This document shows, piece after piece, positions 1 through 12,500 of a DNA stretch of 64,000 nt. This stretch comes from Plazaster borealis (taxonomy: Eukaryota; Echinodermata; Asteroidea; Forcipulatida; Labidiasteridae). The stretch spans positions 62,001 to 126,000 of the forward strand of contig JAJGQC010000059.1 in NCBI GenBank assembly GCA_021014325.1. Direction: 5' to 3'. Below the pieces are notes generated by a model. That model worked only from the letters and a program-made list of their open reading frames with translations. It did not search any database and was not told the origin of the DNA. The position numbers and the translations under genes are program-made. Numbering within the stretch: the first letter of the stretch is position 1; each line of letters starts with the position of its first letter.

Positions 1-6
1 TTTATG

Positions 7-140
7 ATTTTGGACCCAAAATTCATACTCCTAAAACTCTAAAGATATCTCAAACTATGGCTTATTTAATGAGTCCGCACAGATAAAATGTCTTCAGCAG
101 TCTGTTCTGTATCATTTGAAACCAAAAAATCAAAACGTTG
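7..140. repeat. Fragment of the ~187-bp repeat
   Basis: This stretch closely matches the tandem repeat at 5216-5995: a 'gattttggaccc' start, then 'ctcaaactatggct', 'gagtccgcac' and 'tgtatcatttgaaacc' in the same order. It is a lone copy abutting the 5' break of the Gypsy fragment. Confidence 0.8.
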
Positions 141-145
141 GAATT

Positions 146-1590
146 GGAATCAATCATGAAAAGCCGCTCGCTGTAACTCCACCACGTTTACAGCGTATGT
201 TGCTTAGGATTCAGAAATCTATATGGATGTTGGATACAGACGAGGAAAAGAGCTTGTGATAGCAGACGCACGCAGTAGAAATTTTCTACCTGAAGCTGTT
301 GAAGATGATGACAGCACAATTCCGATATGCATGGTGACATGTTTGCCTATGTCACTTACGAGAATCGCAGAACTTCAATCTGAAAGTGGGAAGGATTCCA
401 TCATGATTGCACTACAGAAAACTATCCACACTGGCTGGCCCGAACTTAAATCGCAATTAGCCACCAACTTATGTCCATATTGGGATATTCGTGATCAGCT
501 CACCGTCGAAGAGGGTATTATCTTCAAAGCTGACAAAGTTGTTGTTCCCGCGAAACTTTGACAAATGATGCTTGGAAAAATCCATGAAAGCCACCAGGCA
601 ATCGAGAAATCAAAGAGACTGGCAAGGGACATTATGTACTGGCCAGGGATGTGAGCTCAAATCAGTGACATGGTTGCACGCTGTGAAATTTGTAGTGCAC
701 ACCAAAACAAGAACCAAAAAGAACCAATGATTGCACATGAAATACCACTACGACCAAGGCAGAAAATAGGCGCAGATCTGTGTGAACTTGGCACAGACCA
801 TTACCTCGTGTTGGTGGATTACTATTCCAATTACATTGAAATCTGCAAATTGACCTCCACCAAATCTCCAAAGCAACAGTTCGCTCATTATGGCATGCCT
901 GATCATCAGATTTCTGATAATGGCTCGCAGTTTGCATCAAGTGAATTTCGTACATTCGTTGATGAGTATCAAATCAAACACACAACGTCGTCGCCTCACT
1001 ATCCGCAATCAAACGGTCGTGCAGAAAAAGCAGTCCAAATCGTGAAACGACTACTTACTAAAGCCAAAGCGGATAAAGTTGACCCATACCTCGCCCTGGT
1101 GGATCTTGAAACACCCCACGCGATGGACTACCTTCACCTGCCCAGTTGTTTTTTGGAAGACGCACTCAAACACGCTTTCCAACATCTTCAAACTTCTCCA
1201 GCCGCAAACGATTAATGACATACCAACTAAGATTTACGACAAACAACAACAGCAAAAACTGTACTATGATCATGGAGATAAAAGCCTACCATCGTTCAAA
1301 GCAGGAGCACCAGTTCTTTTGCGAGATAACAGCAAGTGGAAACAAGCATCGATTGTTGCAAATGCATCTACACCACGGTCATCGTACAAACGCCTGAAGG
1401 AATAACCTACTGTCGAAATAGAAGAGTTTGAGGAAATCTCTCCAAACCCCGATTGACTTGGACTTGGAAATTCCACTACCCACTGAACAAAACGCAGTAA
1501 AAACCCCTCAAAATCCAACAGCATGCACTCGTCAGTCCAGTCGCACCATAAAACCCCCAGCATACTTACAAGACTATGTTACTAAGTAGG
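146..1590 (+). pseudogene. Decayed Ty3/Gypsy pol fragment (end of RNase H, integrase)
   Basis: This is a remnant of an LTR-retrotransposon polyprotein. In order it shows the end of the RT/RNase H region (a GKELVIADA-type motif near 245-275), an integrase zinc-binding region containing the motif CEICSAH (~680-700), and part of the integrase core. The core gives GADLCELGTDHYLVLVDYYS at about 770-830 and HYPQSNGRAEKAVQIVKRLL at about 998-1057, both typical of Ty3/Gypsy integrase. Open frames at 223-561 and 670-1215 are separated by stops, and the reading frame changes near 220. A stretch of core is missing after ~870, where TSTKSPKQQ runs straight into FAHYGMPDHQ. The 5' part of pol and all of gag are absent; the copy breaks off near 146 against another repeat. 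It is dead. Confidence 0.9.
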
Positions 1591-1930
1591 CTTGTGAACA
1601 CTGAACTGTAAAACCTACCAGAACTGTTACTCAAACAAACATTAGATTGCATCCACAGTCCATTGGAAATGTGTATTTTTTTTTGTTTACAAAACGTCAA
1701 GTATACCAGGGTAGAAATTTCCTTGGTTTTGTATTTCTTGTTGTTGTTTATAAAAAAAAATTTTAAAGATTTAAAAAAAAAAGAAAAAAAAAAAGGGCAG
1801 GTTGTAACAAAAAAAACCTTGACAGCATATTGAGGCAGTTTTTGGAGTTGGGAGAGAGAGAGGAAAAATCTTGAGTTTTTATTTACATTCGATGTGAGAA
1901 ATTTACAATTACATTCACTTGTCAGTTGCA

Positions 1931-1942
1931 AAAAAGGGGAGA
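1931..1942 (+). other. Polypurine tract before putative 3' LTR
   Basis: The purine run aaaaaggggaga directly precedes TGTAATAATC. A purine tract just before a TG dinucleotide is the usual plus-strand primer site of LTR retrotransposons, and it lies ~340 bp downstream of the integrase remnant in the right orientation. Confidence 0.55.
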
Positions 1943-2185
1943 TGTAATAATCTATTATCATACTTCATGTAACTGTTATAGCGCCACCATGTGTTGGGAC
2001 TTGACCAATGTCACATGTACCGAGTTGTTGATTAAAGTAGCCATCTTGAGTTTATGCTTAGTGCCCATCTTGTCTCCGACATTACAATTCTTACAGTTCC
2101 TTTGTAAAACCTTATCTAGACTTGTATGGTCTCAAGGTCTTCTGTACCCCCTACCCCCCCCCCCCACCCCCGACAGTTAGTAACA
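1943..2185 (+). mobile_element. Putative 3' LTR of the Gypsy fragment
   Basis: The segment starts TGTAATAA immediately after the polypurine tract and ends in ...TAACA, giving a TG...CA element of about 243 bp. No 5' LTR is in the window, so the right border is a guess. A pyrimidine-rich low-complexity run lies at about 2147-2170. Confidence 0.4.
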
Positions 2186-2339
2186 GTCAGCTCTTGTTCT
2201 CAGCCCTCCAGGTCACAATCTCCATTTCGGATATTAGAGTCTTGCCTTTCACCCAGTTTCATGGAGCTGCTCAAGTATAACAAAGTTTTGCTAATACCAG
2301 AATGAGGTAATTACACCGGCCAAAATACAATGCCACAAT

Positions 2340-3098
2340 CAGGGGGGGCGGACACGGAAAAGGAAAAAGGCGCCATCAACGTTGATACTCGTCTCATTCA
2401 TGAGCATGCCTTACATGCATGCAGTCGAATCTCTATTCATGCAGTCAGGTCGCAGCAACAAAGCGCTCTGATTGGTCCCAGGCTTCATACCAGGAAACGC
2501 AGCCTGTGTGTGTTACCCTGACTGCTCGGTATACCATACCAACACACACAAACTCCGGACGCCGACTAGTCCTCACATGAAACCGATAACGGAAGTTACT
2601 ATTTAATTCGAACGTTACATTTTGAAAATCATAAAAATCGATTGGGTAGAATGGGTGAATTTTTTTTTTAAACTTCACAATGTTAGAAAACTATATATTT
2701 AAACAAGAACTTCAAAAATCTCAGAGGTAGAATGGTCAAATTTTTCACTTCCGTTGCGTTTTGTGACACTGTTTTAGGGGTGTCAAAATTTTCGTTCAAA
2801 GCAATATTATACATTGATTAACGGTATGGTGCTGTTGTCTGGCCATGCGCCTGATGTTGGAGGGACGAATGCATTTTCAAAATAGTCTTGTCTAAATATT
2901 TGTCAAATATTTGCATTTTATTCCACTCCAAAAACCTGACAAATAAACTATACATATATAATTGGTAAAATACTGCCTAACTTGTATCTAATTTAATCCA
3001 TTCGTGTTAGTGTAAAATTTAAAAACCCTTTTTTTTTTATGGTACGTTAACGCAGCATCGGGGAAAGAATTGCGCAATATCGTGTCCGCCCCCCCCTG
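2340..3098. mobile_element. Non-autonomous hAT-type DNA transposon with 8-bp TSD
   Basis: The left end reads caggggggcggacacg-like (one G-run of seven) and the right end is its inverted complement, ending ...ctg. The 8-bp sequence gccacaat occurs directly on both sides (2332-2339 and 3099-3106), a perfect target-site duplication. CAGGG termini plus an 8-bp duplication are hallmarks of the hAT superfamily. The 759-bp interior has no long open frame, so it must depend on a transposase supplied elsewhere. Confidence 0.88.
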
Positions 3099-3112
3099 GC
3101 CACAATGTAACA

Positions 3113-3250
3113 TCTGTGACTGGTACCCTGCTTATTTAGCTTAGCAGAAAATTGTTAAGCAATATTTGTTGTGCACAGAGCTGCTTATTGCAGAAAATAT
3201 TGCTTAACAAATTTCTGCTCCGCACAATTTAGCAGGAAACAGTCACAAAT
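3113..3250. repeat. Hairpin MITE-like repeat
   Basis: The ends are inverted (tgtgactggtaccctgct against agcaggaaacagtcaca), and the inner arms aattgttaagcaatatt and aatattgcttaacaaat also pair. Related hairpins occur at about 11528-11612 and 51840-51935, so this is a dispersed family. Confidence 0.65.
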
Positions 3251-3322
3251 TTCAAATGTAAAATGGTATTTTGGCTGGTAACCCAAAGTGTTTTGTGCTT
3301 GTGCTTACATAAGTAATCTCAC

Positions 3323-3523
3323 CTGATTGCCCAGAGCGGTAGCCTCCAGGTTGGTCTGCAATCCTCCCCTGAAGTACTCATCAGCTTCTCGTCTTGTCTC
3401 TGCCAGCTGAAGCTCCAGCTCCATCACCCTCTGCCTGAGGCCGGCAGTCTCCGAGGCATTCCTGCATACGGAGGTAGTCAGCTCATATTGTAACTGCTCA
3501 ACCTCCACTTGCTTTTCATACGG
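3323..3523 (-). CDS. CCDC57: CCDC57 exon 13
   Basis: This is 201 bp in phase 0, with acceptor CCTCTGCAG and donor CAG|GTGAGA. It encodes KQVEVEQLQYELTTSVCRNA and MELELQLAETRREADEY, coiled coil at the position of the C-terminal half of human CCDC57. If the donor were not used, the frame would stop five codons later. No further exon is recognisable between here and position 1. Confidence 0.85.
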
Positions 3524-6500
3524 CTGCAGAGGAAAAGAAAAGCACATGATTGTATTTTGGAAAAGTAGATTAATTTTCCATCCTCTAGTTTGCAATACAC
3601 ACACCATTCAACCAAAGTGTCAAAATGTCATCAATAATGGTGGAGGTCAAATTTTTGTGAAAACAACAAAAAACAATTTAAAGCTTTTTTAGGGTTTTGG
3701 GTAGCAAATGGGATAGCTTCGATTGCGGCAATCAAAATAAGCAAATGTGACGGACTGTGAAAGGGGTAACCCTGTTTCAGCCCCAAGAGTACATGGCAAC
3801 GTGCCCCTGGTGACAGTTGATTGTGGTCGACAGCCCAAATCAGTTAAGTGTAGCCCTCACCTTGCAGTGATTGTCTGGCCTTGGGATGTTACTTAGGCAA
3901 TATCTCATAACATTATTATTATTATTTTTATTAACGACCTAATCCTAACTCAAGATGAGTATCTGACCTGTTTCTGCAGTTGACTGATATTGCTCTCTAG
4001 GTGTGCTACCCTTGCCTGCTGTCTCTTCAACTGAGGCGAGAGAGTCACTTTCTCAGAGTGTAAGGCACCAATCATTGAGGGATTGTACATGACTTCTTAT
4101 GTAAGAGTTATCCATTGGATCTGCTTTGGTGCCTGCAGCTCCACTGACCAAAGGTGTTCCATAGTCTACAGTCTCTTGCCGTTTAGTTTCAAGTTTCTCC
4201 TCCAGGTGTCGGATTTTCAGCTTGAGATCGCGGCTTTCCTTTTCTAGAATCTTGACATAGCCTGAAGGCAAGAATCATAATTCAATTCAATTAAGAATAA
4301 ACTTTTATTATCAAAGAACTAGGCTCTATACTCAAATTTGTTTGACTGGTTACAGCGCCAGCTCATGATGTGAACAGCAATTGAGTGCGTTGTCGAAATA
4401 AATGCGTTCCGCTAAAACAAAAGATACATAAATATATTTGTTGTTCATATTTAGGACAGAGGTGTGTTATAAAACAAATATGGACTGGCATAATTCAGTC
4501 ACTAGTGCATGTGTATCCCCCTCTGGCCTGTAATAAACCAGAAAAGGGTCCCTTTTCCCTTAGCCTTTGGCCATGGGAAATAGGTCCCTCTTCTGGTCAT
4601 TCACAGTCCCTTGGGGTGCATAGATGTGCAATAGTGACCTCATTGCCAGTCCATATGTGCATACTATATTTCAAAGCAATATCAGGAAGGGCTTCAAAAT
4701 TCAAGTACAACCTTCTGTGATTGGAGGATGAGTGGTTCCATCGTCCCGGCTGCTGTGGTATCCGATCTCTGATTGGCCCCTTGCTGGTTCTCCCCGAGCT
4801 GTTCCATGTCTTCCCTCATGCCGTGTACGACGTCCCGCAGGAGCATGTTCTCTTCCTGGAGTGACTGCAGTTGCTTTGAAGCAGAGCCCGTCTGGTCATC
4901 TTGGTGTTTTTTACTCTGATGAGCAGGGATAAATGGAGGGTAAAAGTTTCTCAGTGTAAGATTTGAGGCTTTTGAGACAGGTGGAGACAATAATACAAGT
5001 GCACCATGTAATTCATCTTGATTTGAATCACTTTTGGACTACCTACGGTACTTCTTCTCTACAGAGTTATCCCCCCATAAATATGCTAGCTACATGCACA
5101 AGCCATACTTACATACACACTATGGACCTAGTTTTCAAAATTTATAGTTAGATACAAAAGCGCACAATTCCTCTCTGTGAAACAAGCAACATTAGGAGGG
5201 GGGGGCACAAAATTCCGGGGGATTTTGGACCCAATATTCAAACTCCCAAATTCTAAATATATCTCAAACTATGGCTAATTTACAGAGTCCGCACAAATAA
5301 AATGTCTTCAGTAGTCCGTTCTGTATCATTTGAAACCATAAAATCAAAACAAAAATTTTGACCCAAAGTCTGAAAATTTGACCATGCCGGCATGGTGAAT
5401 TTTGGACCAAAAATTCAAACTCCAAAATTCTCAAGATATCGCAAACTTTGGCTAAGTTAACCAGTCTGCACAAATAAAATATCTTCAGTAGTCCGTTCTT
5501 TATCATTTGAAACCATAAAATCAAAACAAAAATTTTGACCCAAAGTCTGAAAATTTGACCATGCCGGCATGGTGAATGTTGTTGATTTTGGACCAAAGAT
5601 TCAAACTCCCCAAATTCTAAATATATCTCAAACTATGGCTAATTTACAGAGTCCGCACAAATAAAATGTCTTCAGTAGTTCGTTCTGTATCATCTGAAAT
5701 CATTAAATCAAAACAAAAAATTTGACCCAATGTCTGAAAATTTGACTATGCCGGCATGGTGAATTTTGTTGATTTTGGACCAAAAATTCAAAGTCCTAAA
5801 AATTCTCAAGAATTCTCAAACTTTGGCTAAGTTAACGAGTTCGCGCAAATAAATTGTCTGCAGTAGTCCGTTCTGTATCATTTGAAACCATAAAATCAAA
5901 ACAAAAATTTTGACCCAATGTCTGAACATTGGCCATGGCGGCATGGTGAATTTTGTTGATTTTGGACCAAAGATTCAAACTGGGGGACAAAATCTCCTGC
6001 CCTATTGATTTGCTCTTTTTCAAGCTTGCCTTAAATACTCCAGGTAGGGTCATACATTGGTAAATACTCCAGGAATTAATTACCATAAATTTTACTTGGT
6101 GAGAAGCACTACAGCTGTTGACAGTAAAAACTATTTTGAGAAAGGATTCCCTTTGAAGTAATATGGTTTGGATAATTTTTCACTAAAAAACCATTGAATC
6201 TGAGAGACGATTTATGCTTGAATCGTTTCTCAGATTTCTGAGGGTTGGCGTCCATTTGCAAATTCTGTGGCCAGAGATGTGGTTGGTACCTGATGTCACC
6301 TCGCTAAATGTTGTTGGATTTGACATTCTTGTGAAAATACTGTGACAGTTTTTTGCTGTTTTCTCAGCAACTAGACACTTTATTCAGCAGAAACTTTCAC
6401 GTGACTTTTATTTGATCTTTTTATATAAGTTGCCTATAAATCAGCATTACCTTGACAAAAACCAATCTACATGTATGACCCTACCTTTAAAGCCAGCTGT

Positions 6501-9500
6501 AGTAAGTTATGAGAGACTACCCAAAATTTACTTATTTCTCAAAATTGAACTACTGTTTTCAGCTTCAGATGAGTCTTTCATTTATGCGTAAATCATCAGG
6601 AACTGTTTAATTGATGTAAAAATTGCATCATGATAAAGAACAATATCATATTTCATTTTATTCTTACACCGATGTGTAATAAATACTGTCAACCTCGTTC
6701 TCAGTGGTGTACGACCTTGCCGCGCCATTTTTTCCCCAGAATGCCTTGCTTGATCGTAACCCCTGGAAGTGTTACTTTGAATGACAAAATATATTGGATA
6801 TTTTAATTAGTCCTGTGGTTGATCCATTCTGTGTTAGAGACTATGCAGAGTCACTGTCAAAAGAAGCATCAAGTCAAAGAGCAACTGGTCCCCTCTCATT
6901 CTTTTTTGAAATTGTGATAATTTAACTGTATGCAGGTAAGGGTGACCACGTAAAAACATGATTCATTTGAAGATTTTTTTTTGTTGCGTCAAAATACGTG
7001 CATTTTTTACAAGAGCGTACTAAGCGCCTGACAAGCACCGTACAAACGCTCAAAAGTTGTTAACAAGCGTGCGCGCAGAGCAGTCACTTTTGGTAAGCCC
7101 ATCACCATTGATTTTCAGTGCTTCTCTTCCAGGGGTTAGTGATGAGAGGTATCGATACGGCGCGCTGCCCATGGTAATGAGGCTGAAGTACTGTCTACTC
7201 TTTCCAAGTCCTGCAGAAGAAAACAAAGGGAAACTGTTTACTGTCAATGAGAGACTAACCGGCAATATATCTCTGTTAATTTGTAGATTGTTTTTCCTGA
7301 GTGTTGCGAATGCATGGTCCCTATCGGCAGTCAGCACTCTGATGTAATCTTCCCTTTGTGACAGCTCTCGATCCTTCTCCTTCACGGGGACCAGGGCCTG
7401 GCAAAGAGTTGAGAGAAAATGCATTGTCAAGATCGCTTTAATAAATGGATAATGCTTCATTGGTTTTCTGGAAGAGTAAAGTTAGCCCCATCTTCAATAT
7501 TTCAAACAAGACATAATTATAACCAACTTGTGAAAACGTCACCGAATCGGTGGTAAAAAAAAGGCTAATTTGTCAGGCATTTTTCTGCAAGCTTATGTGT
7601 AAATTTGGATTTCAGGAATAGCCATTTGTGAGTTAGATTTGAATAACGTCTGGTACAATGACTTGCTTTAGTCACAAGTTACTGAATTCCTCAGACTGAG
7701 TTCCTCAGACTATAGACACAGTTGCTATGTCACATGGTTCATGGTAAGTTTTTGTAGAGCAACCTCCAGATAAGCAAACCCTGGTACCATTGCGCCAGAC
7801 ACATTCATTCAGAATTGTGTATGGGTGTTCAGCATCTCTTACGCAACTACGCAAAACCTTGCCCTAAATCAAGTAACACAGCATCTGTCTATTTCGTCTA
7901 AAGAATTCAAATTTTAAGAGGTAACTTGTGACTAAGCAAGCCATTGTACCAGACATTAATTAAATCTGACTCGCAAATGGCTTATTGAAATAATCAACAA
8001 TGAGTTGGGGAAATATTTAGCTGTGGAGTGTTAAAATAATGGACATTCTGTACATAGTGCGCGAGTCCGGTGCATTAGACCGCTCAACCATGCCACGTCG
8101 TTGCTGCAAGGTCTACTGCACTTCACTCATTTGATAATAATAGACTGTGCAAGTCTCGCGCATATTTGAACTTCCGGGACCATCGTGGTCCCAACCATAT
8201 GGAGATCTACGTGGGCAAGATTTTGTTTTGTCAATTATTTTAGTTTACCGTGGTTTATGACCCCAAAAAAATATATATATTGTAGGGAATGTAATACTAA
8301 GTGATAAAAAATATGAAAGTAAAATCAACTCAACAATATAACAAAGAAAACCAGAGAATTATACTTGACCTCAGCTTATGGTTACTGCAAAAAATTCAGA
8401 ATTTTGTGCTCAACTCCGATCACAAAACTTATGTAAACGCTTGCTATGGATGACGCGTCACGCGTCAATTTTACGCCCGTGTGACCATCGCGAATCCATG
8501 TAAGAGGTTTCTGAAAAGTTAAGATCAACTTTGTCATTAGATGTAATTTAAAACAAAGATTTGATTTTAGAGAAAAAATCATTCCTTCATTGACGTGTTT
8601 TCTCAATCCGATAGGCGAGAGTCTTTCGCTGTCTTTGGTTGATCTCTTGTACTTTGCATTCTAGTGCGGCAGAGATTTATTCATTGGTTAGCATAAAAAG
8701 AATGTATATGTGCTTTATGGAATCAGCCCCTATTAATAACACTGGTGGTTTGGGTGTGTAGTACAAAACCCACCAAAATCAAACAGGATTTAATGTCTGG
8801 AATTTCAGCTTTGACGGGTCAGGCCATTTTCATCTAGCAAAGGGTACTTTCACAGACAAGTTTAAAATCTATGGGTATATTTTAAAGGGGCGCCAGGTAC
8901 AAGGCAAGGGCCAACAGAGGCCATTGCCTTTGGTGGCCGTAGTACAATTCCAGGCCTGCTGCAGTACCTCATCTTTGGACTTGGTCAGACGTTCAATCAG
9001 GTCCTCTGACTTGCTGTACTGCACCTGCACCCTTTCTAAGTCCTCACAGCGTCGCTGCCAGTCAAGCTCAGCTTGGGTCCTAGATCTCTCTAGATTAGCC
9101 TCTCTCTCTATGGCTAGAGACAACTCCTTCTTGTATCTAATAATAATAATAATAATGGCTTCTTATATAGCGCACATATCCGTCACTCAGTGACGCTCAA
9201 GGCGCTTTAACATTCATTATTTTCCTGCAAGGTAGTTGTGGAGCTACGTTTTTGAAGTATGAGACCAATTCCTTTACATAGCACCATGTAATGGTTTACA
9301 AGGTGCTGTGGTGCAATATGCTGCCAATTAAACCAGGAACACCGGGGCGAACCCCTTCTCTTTTCGAAAAGTGCACTGGGTTCTTTTACGTGCATAACAC
9401 AACACACGGGACCAACGGCTTTACGTCCCATCCGAAGGACGAAGCATGTGGTTAAGTGTCTTGCTTAAGGACACAAGTGTCACGACTGGGATTCGAACCC

Positions 9501-12500
9501 AACACTCTGCTGATCACAAACACCAGAGCTTGAGTTCGGTGTTCTTATCCTCGGGCACGACACGCCATCTGTGGATGATATTAAGAACTTATAATTCAAC
9601 GCTAGGGCCTGGGCCCAATTTCATAAAGCTGTTTACACGTAAGCAAATTGTTGTGCTTACTACAGCAGAGAAACATGCTTAAGTGTACTTCATAAATGAA
9701 CAAGAACATTTTTATGAATTTAGTATGGATTTTCCTATGCTTTTTTGGTAATTTACCAATATTTAGCAATGTATCAATGTCCCCCTTAGATTGTTAGTAG
9801 AAAAGCATAGAACAGAATGATTAATTTAGCCATTGATCAAAAACAATCAAATGAATTTGTAATTTATTTATTTCATGATTGTTGTGCCGTTGTGTACATT
9901 GAATGGAATGAGTGCATTATAAATCAATAAATTATTATTATTATTTCATTTTATCACTTGCCGATAAAATACATTATTCAATGGACACTCACAGCATGGT
10001 TGTGGTGCGTGCCACCCAGGGGGGTAAGTGGCTGATTTTGTCATGTTGGGTGGGCTACCCAAATCATGTCCAGTTGGTCTTTGCCAAAGTGACCTTGAAT
10101 ATTTCCCAGGTCGAATCTGGGGATCCTTTTGCAAATTGGCATGCCCTCAGAGAATAATATTATCATTACTTGTTGTCCTGACCTTTCTGTATCTTCTTTT
10201 CTCTGGACCAGTTCTGCTTTGAGTTTGGTCTGGGTCTCTCTGAACGTCGTTATGGCAAGATCCTTAGTGACCATGTCTTGGGAGACCTTGGCTAGCTGGA
10301 CATCCGAGTGCCGCCTAACATCTTCAATCTCATGCTGGAGTCTTTAACAAAATAAAGTTGACCAAATTAAAACAGTGAGCTGAACATCTCGCTTTTTGCT
10401 CTTTTATCAAATGTTGTGCTTCTCGTATACTGTTAAAATATTTTACATTTTTTTGTTTTTTATTGATCTATATATTTTTATTGTCTAAAGTGCACACTGG
10501 GAAGTAATGAAATGTTTTTATTGTGATATTACAACAGTATAATAAATAATTTAGGGCTGAACAAACAAAAATTGACTCGAGCAGGACTTGAACCTGCGAC
10601 CTTCGGATTAACGTGCCGGCGCACTACCAACTGAGCTATCTAGCCCTAATGTTGGCGGTCTCCCTACAATGTCAATATCTTGTTCGGGGATGCCAGTCAG
10701 AAGCCATCCAACCTGTAACTACCGTATAGCCAGGGATCACGCCCAATTTTACAATACAACCTGGGAAGCAGCAGCAGAGGTATCACCTTAAAGGGAGGGA
10801 TAACTCAACAAATTAATGGCCATACAAACTTACTTGGTAAGAAGCCTTGCAGCTGTTGATTATGTATTACATATTGAGAAACGGATTCAAAAACATTTCA
10901 ACCTGAGAACCGTTTCTGCATGAAACGTTTGTAAGATTGTGTATTCCAATTACGGATTATTCTTCCTGCATGAACATAATCGCTCCAGATATTTGGCAAT
11001 ATTTCAAAAACGGTACCACGTTTTGAAATGAAATTTTCACCGGTTTGTTTTATTGTATATATCTACATTTATATAGGATTAAAACAATCGAACGGTTCAA
11101 AACCAAAGGTATACTTTGCCTTTAAGGGGATGCAAATTTTTATTTTTAAATGTCAAGTAATAAACCACAAGGCAAACTGACTGGGTGAATTTTAAATAAT
11201 TTGGGGGTTTTATCTGTGAAGTAATTACACACTTTTCAATGGTCACGCCCTTCTCTTTGATGGCATCCTGGTTGGACCACTCTTCCTGCCTCCTCTCTAC
11301 CTCCGTCGTCTCAAGCTTACTCGTCAACTCTCTTATCTTGTCTTGGTAACCCCTCTCAACCTCACTGTGGCTGTCTCGGATCTTCAGGACAGCTGATTCT
11401 ATTTCCCGGGCGTACTTATCAAGGTCTGCATGTCTATGTCAAGAAAATACTATATATGTTCAAGTGCATTCTGACAATTTAATGGAGATTCTTTCTTGTG
11501 AGAGGCATCTCACATGTACTATCTGTGGCTGGTATCCTGCTTATTTTTGCTAAGCAGAAATTGTTTAAAGCAGTATTTTCTGCTTTAAAAGCAGCTCTAT
11601 GAAATTGGGCCCAGGATATAGCGCTTACCCCACCGCATACATTTATGAAGTTTTCACCACAGAACAATATGACCTGGGCTCGATTTCACAAGGCACTAAG
11701 ATTCATCTTATGCTGAGTTATCAGTATTTCCATTTGTATTGTGACATTAGTTAAAGGGTCTGTATACGTTTGGTAATTACTCATAAAATTAATGGCAATA
11801 AAAACGTACTTGGTAAGAAGTACAGCAGCTTCTGATTGTATAAAGCATTTTGAGAAACATTTCACTTTGAAGAAATGCGGTTATGAAATAAGATATCAGT
11901 TTTTATTCAAAAGAATTTGAATCTGAGACGCGTTCTGTCAGAAACGTTTCTCCGATTGTGTATTCCAATTGCAGATTGTTCTTCTTGAGTGGACATAACC
12001 GCTCCAGATTTTCGGCAATATCTCACAAACGCTACCACCTTTTGAAATGAAATTTTCACAGGTTAGTTTTATGGTATATATCTACAACTATATAGGATTG
12101 AAACAAATAGTGGGTTCCAATTACCAAACGTATACAATCCCTTTAAGATTGATTCACACTTTAGGTCAATCTTAGCTCTTTGTGAAATCGAGCCCGGTAC
12201 TTTGTGGCAAAGGATCAACCGGTTTTGTCAAACTCCGTCGGCCACACTAGTGAAGAATTTATAACCAGCAAGACCAGTTAACTTTCAGATTGAAACTTTG
12301 TCAACTTTTAATTTTTTAATTTTTTATAATCATTAAGTCTGTACTGTGACTCGAATATACAAAAGTTGAAACAACTCTTGCAAACAAACTGCTAGACATT
12401 TCCAGGCTTCTCTAATAAAGTTCCATGACATTTTTAATAGTAATGTCTTACTTTCTATTGAAGTCCTCCATTGCTCGTTTGACAGACTGTTCCAATAGTT

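Noticed and set aside
1079..1563. Extra open frames overlapping the Gypsy fragment's 3' part
   Set aside because: They are alternative frames of the decayed pol tail; only the integrase frame shows family motifs.
7100..7210. Candidate CCDC57 exon following a strong acceptor just past exon 10
   Set aside because: It would need a 49-bp intron, and its phase-0 frame stops soon. Exon 10 joins exon 11 in phase without it.
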